Part shown: piece after piece, positions 5,218 through 6,157 of the stretch
Position numbering within the stretch: the first letter of the stretch is position 1
How the letters are laid out: the number at the start of each line of letters is the position of its first letter
NCBI GenBank assembly: GCA_017440425.1
Contig: JAFSHJ010000286.1
Location: 1 to 6,157 of the forward strand
DNA from: Oscillospiraceae bacterium
Lineage (GTDB): Bacteria > Bacillota > Clostridia > Oscillospirales > Ruminococcaceae
Reading direction: 5' to 3'
Length of the DNA: 6,157 nt
Made by a program: the position numbers and the translations under genes
The notes under the pieces: generated by a model
What the model saw: only the letters and a program-made list of their open reading frames with translations
Databases searched by the model: none
What the model was told of the DNA's origin: nothing

Positions 5218-5718
5218 ATGAAAGGATTTGTCCCGAAAGAGGCACTCTCGAAAGAGGGATATATTATAGACCAGCGAAAGCTGGGAAATATATTCTACGG
5301 GAAATACACGTCGGACTATAACGGCTGCGGCTGGATAGCGGCGTATAACCTGCTGAAGCTCTGCGGTGTATCGGTAGAGCCTGAGGAAGTGCGCTCAGCC
5401 TTGGAAAACAGCCTTAGGTTCGGCGGAAAATTCGGAACATTTCCTTTCGCAATAAAAAAATATCTGAAAAAGCATCTCTCCGTCAAAATGAAGGTGAGAA
5501 GCAGAAAGCAGCTGAAAAAACTGTGCTGCGGCAAGGGGATACTGCTTTATTGGACAGGGAAGAGTGCCCACAATGCGGTGTTTTGCGGTTGCGAAGAATG
5601 CAAAGATAAAATCAGGCTGCTGAATGATGTTTGCGGAAAAGAGCAGACGGTGAACACCGAGAGCTTTTTGGCAGAGCGGATGCGGTTTCCGTTGTGCCTG
5701 ATGTTTGAGGTAGAATAA
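5218..5718 (+). CDS. Unassigned protein with C39/papain-like Cys-His pattern
   Basis: This 166-residue protein has no signal peptide or membrane segment. Near the N-terminus YNGCGWIAAYNLL (34-46) resembles the nucleophile helix of C39-type and other papain-fold proteins, with Cys37 as candidate nucleophile. A GTFPFAIKKYL segment follows (73-83). Then SAHNAVFCG (116-124) offers His118, and LNDVCG (135-140) offers Asn136 or Asp137 as third residue, in the order expected for a Cys-His-Asn/Asp triad. Several extra Cys (103, 104, 123, 125, 128, 139) cluster around the His. GGAG lies 7 nt before the ATG, which is 23 nt after the thioesterase stop, so the two are probably co-transcribed. It could be a small cytoplasmic peptidase or a non-catalytic relative. 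No specific family is recognised. Confidence 0.82.
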   Translation: MKGFVPKEALSKEGYIIDQRKLGNIFYGKYTSDYNGCGWIAAYNLLKLCGVSVEPEEVRSALENSLRFGGKFGTFPFAIKKYLKKHLSVKMKVRSRKQLKKLCCGKGILLYWTGKSAHNAVFCGCEECKDKIRLLNDVCGKEQTVNTESFLAERMRFPLCLMFEVE

Positions 5719-5746
5719 GGCAAAAAAGTGAGGATAGAATACATTG

Positions 5747-5780
5747 TTGTCGCAAAATGCGATGATAAATTATTTTATTT
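5747..5780 (+). terminator. Weak possible terminator of the thioesterase operon
   Basis: TTGTCGC (5747-5753) pairs with GCGATGA (5759-5765) over seven pairs, two of them wobble, around AAAATG-like loop sequence. An AT-rich stretch with broken T runs follows. It is the only hairpin between the stop at 5718 and the tRNA promoter, but the stem is weak. Confidence 0.3.
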
Positions 5781-5792
5781 TGAAAATTTTGC

Positions 5793-5821
5793 TTGACATT
5801 GTATTTGGTATATGATATAAT
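5793..5821 (+). promoter_or_regulatory. Fully consensus promoter of the initiator tRNA
   Basis: TTGACA (5793-5798) and TATAAT (5816-5821) are both perfect, with a 17-bp spacer and a TG at 5813-5814 giving an extended -10. The predicted start near 5828 leaves about 17 nt of 5' leader for RNase P removal. No GC-rich discriminator is seen next to the -10 box. Confidence 0.93.
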
Positions 5822-5844
5822 TCTTAATGTTGTAAAGAAGATAT

Positions 5845-5920
<76 letters not shown>

Positions 5921-5924
5921 AAAA

Positions 5925-5954
5925 GAAAAGTCGCGCAAGCGGCTTTTTCTTTTT
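5925..5954 (+). terminator. Intrinsic terminator of tRNA-fMet
   Basis: The stem pairs 5925-5934 with 5939-5948 around a GCAA tetraloop, with two wobble pairs, and leads into a CTTTTT tail. It begins 4 nt after the CCA. The A-rich left flank gives a T-rich tail on the minus strand too, so it may act in both directions. Confidence 0.88.
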
Positions 5955-5960
5955 GTACTC

Positions 5961-6050
5961 TTCACTATTCTCCTTTCACTCTTCACTTTTCTCTGACCCT
6001 CCCGCACGACTTTTCCAGAGAAGAGATAAGAGAGAAGAGAGAAAAGAAAA
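5961..6050. repeat. Inverted arrays of a 7-bp repeat
   Basis: The left arm (5961-5995) splits into five consecutive heptads close to TTCACTN, among them TTCACTA, TTCACTC, TTCACTT and TTCTCTG. After a 20-bp spacer the right arm (6016-6050) splits into five heptads close to GAGAGAA. The right arm is the approximate reverse complement of the left, with about 26 of 35 positions complementary; the innermost heptads, 5989-5995 and 6016-6022, match perfectly. The whole could form a long imperfect hairpin. No coding potential or recognised mobile-element gene is present. Confidence 0.65.
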
Positions 6051-6157
6051 TGTAGCTTTTCTCCCGATAGTCGAAAAGCAATTTATTATATGGTGAAATC
6101 TCGTCAGTACAAATTTACATAAAAAAGCAAAATTATCTTGTTTAGCGCACTCTTTCA
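6051..6157. other. Noncoding right edge, no gene seen
   Basis: No reading frame with a ribosome-binding site is visible on either strand. A 7-bp hairpin pairs GCTTTTC (6055-6061) with GAAAAGC (6073-6079) but lacks a convincing T run. A minus-strand TATAAT at 6090-6085 has only a poor -35 partner. The next gene lies beyond the window. Confidence 0.6.

Noticed and set aside
6090..6122. Ten-codon plus-strand frame near the right edge
   Set aside because: Too short, with no ribosome-binding site and no promoter.

Overview
The window reads as a chromosomal segment of a low-to-moderate GC Gram-positive bacterium, most likely an anaerobic Clostridia-type Bacillota. This is inferred from strong AGGAGG ribosome-binding sites, consensus -35/-10 promoters with exact 17-bp spacers, two TTG starts, U-tailed hairpin terminators after several units, and a standalone Smr protein of a type I associate with Clostridia. 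No phage, plasmid or transposase genes are visible. The genus cannot be named from sequence alone.

Layout. Positions 1-60 hold the terminator of an unseen upstream unit. Next comes a monocistronic gene for a two-repeat DUF1508 (YegP-like) protein (179-547, +) with its own extended -10 promoter and terminator. A convergent gap follows (548-834). Between the two opposing terminators it holds a GC-rich, almost fully self-complementary element that folds as a cloverleaf (636-733, with looser flanks to 629-771). A LysR-type regulator gene lies on the minus strand (835-1740, TTG start). Its AT-rich upstream gap contains perfect dyads and two divergent promoters sharing one -10 region. The rightward promoter would feed a noncoding unit of about 127 nt ending at a strong hairpin (1841-1967).

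A minus-strand operon runs from 4580 down to 1998: a 75-residue one-helix membrane protein, a standalone Smr-domain protein, a three-helix membrane protein with a HEXXH zinc-peptidase motif (DUF3810-like), and a HAD-superfamily protein with an atypical motif I. Gaps of 4, 12 and 23 nt argue for co-transcription. Divergent from it, a plus-strand pair encodes a PaaI-like hotdog thioesterase (TTG start) and an unassigned protein with a C39/papain-like Cys...His pattern. A fully consensus promoter then drives an initiator tRNA-fMet (5845-5920) with its own terminator. The last ~200 bp hold no gene but contain two inverted heptanucleotide repeat arrays.

The most interesting points are the LysR/noncoding-transcript divergent pair, the cloverleaf element, the tandem U:U mismatches in the T-stem of the initiator tRNA, and the heptad inverted repeat. 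The protein genes look mostly like conserved housekeeping or hypothetical families. No complete new multi-gene system can be demonstrated from this window.
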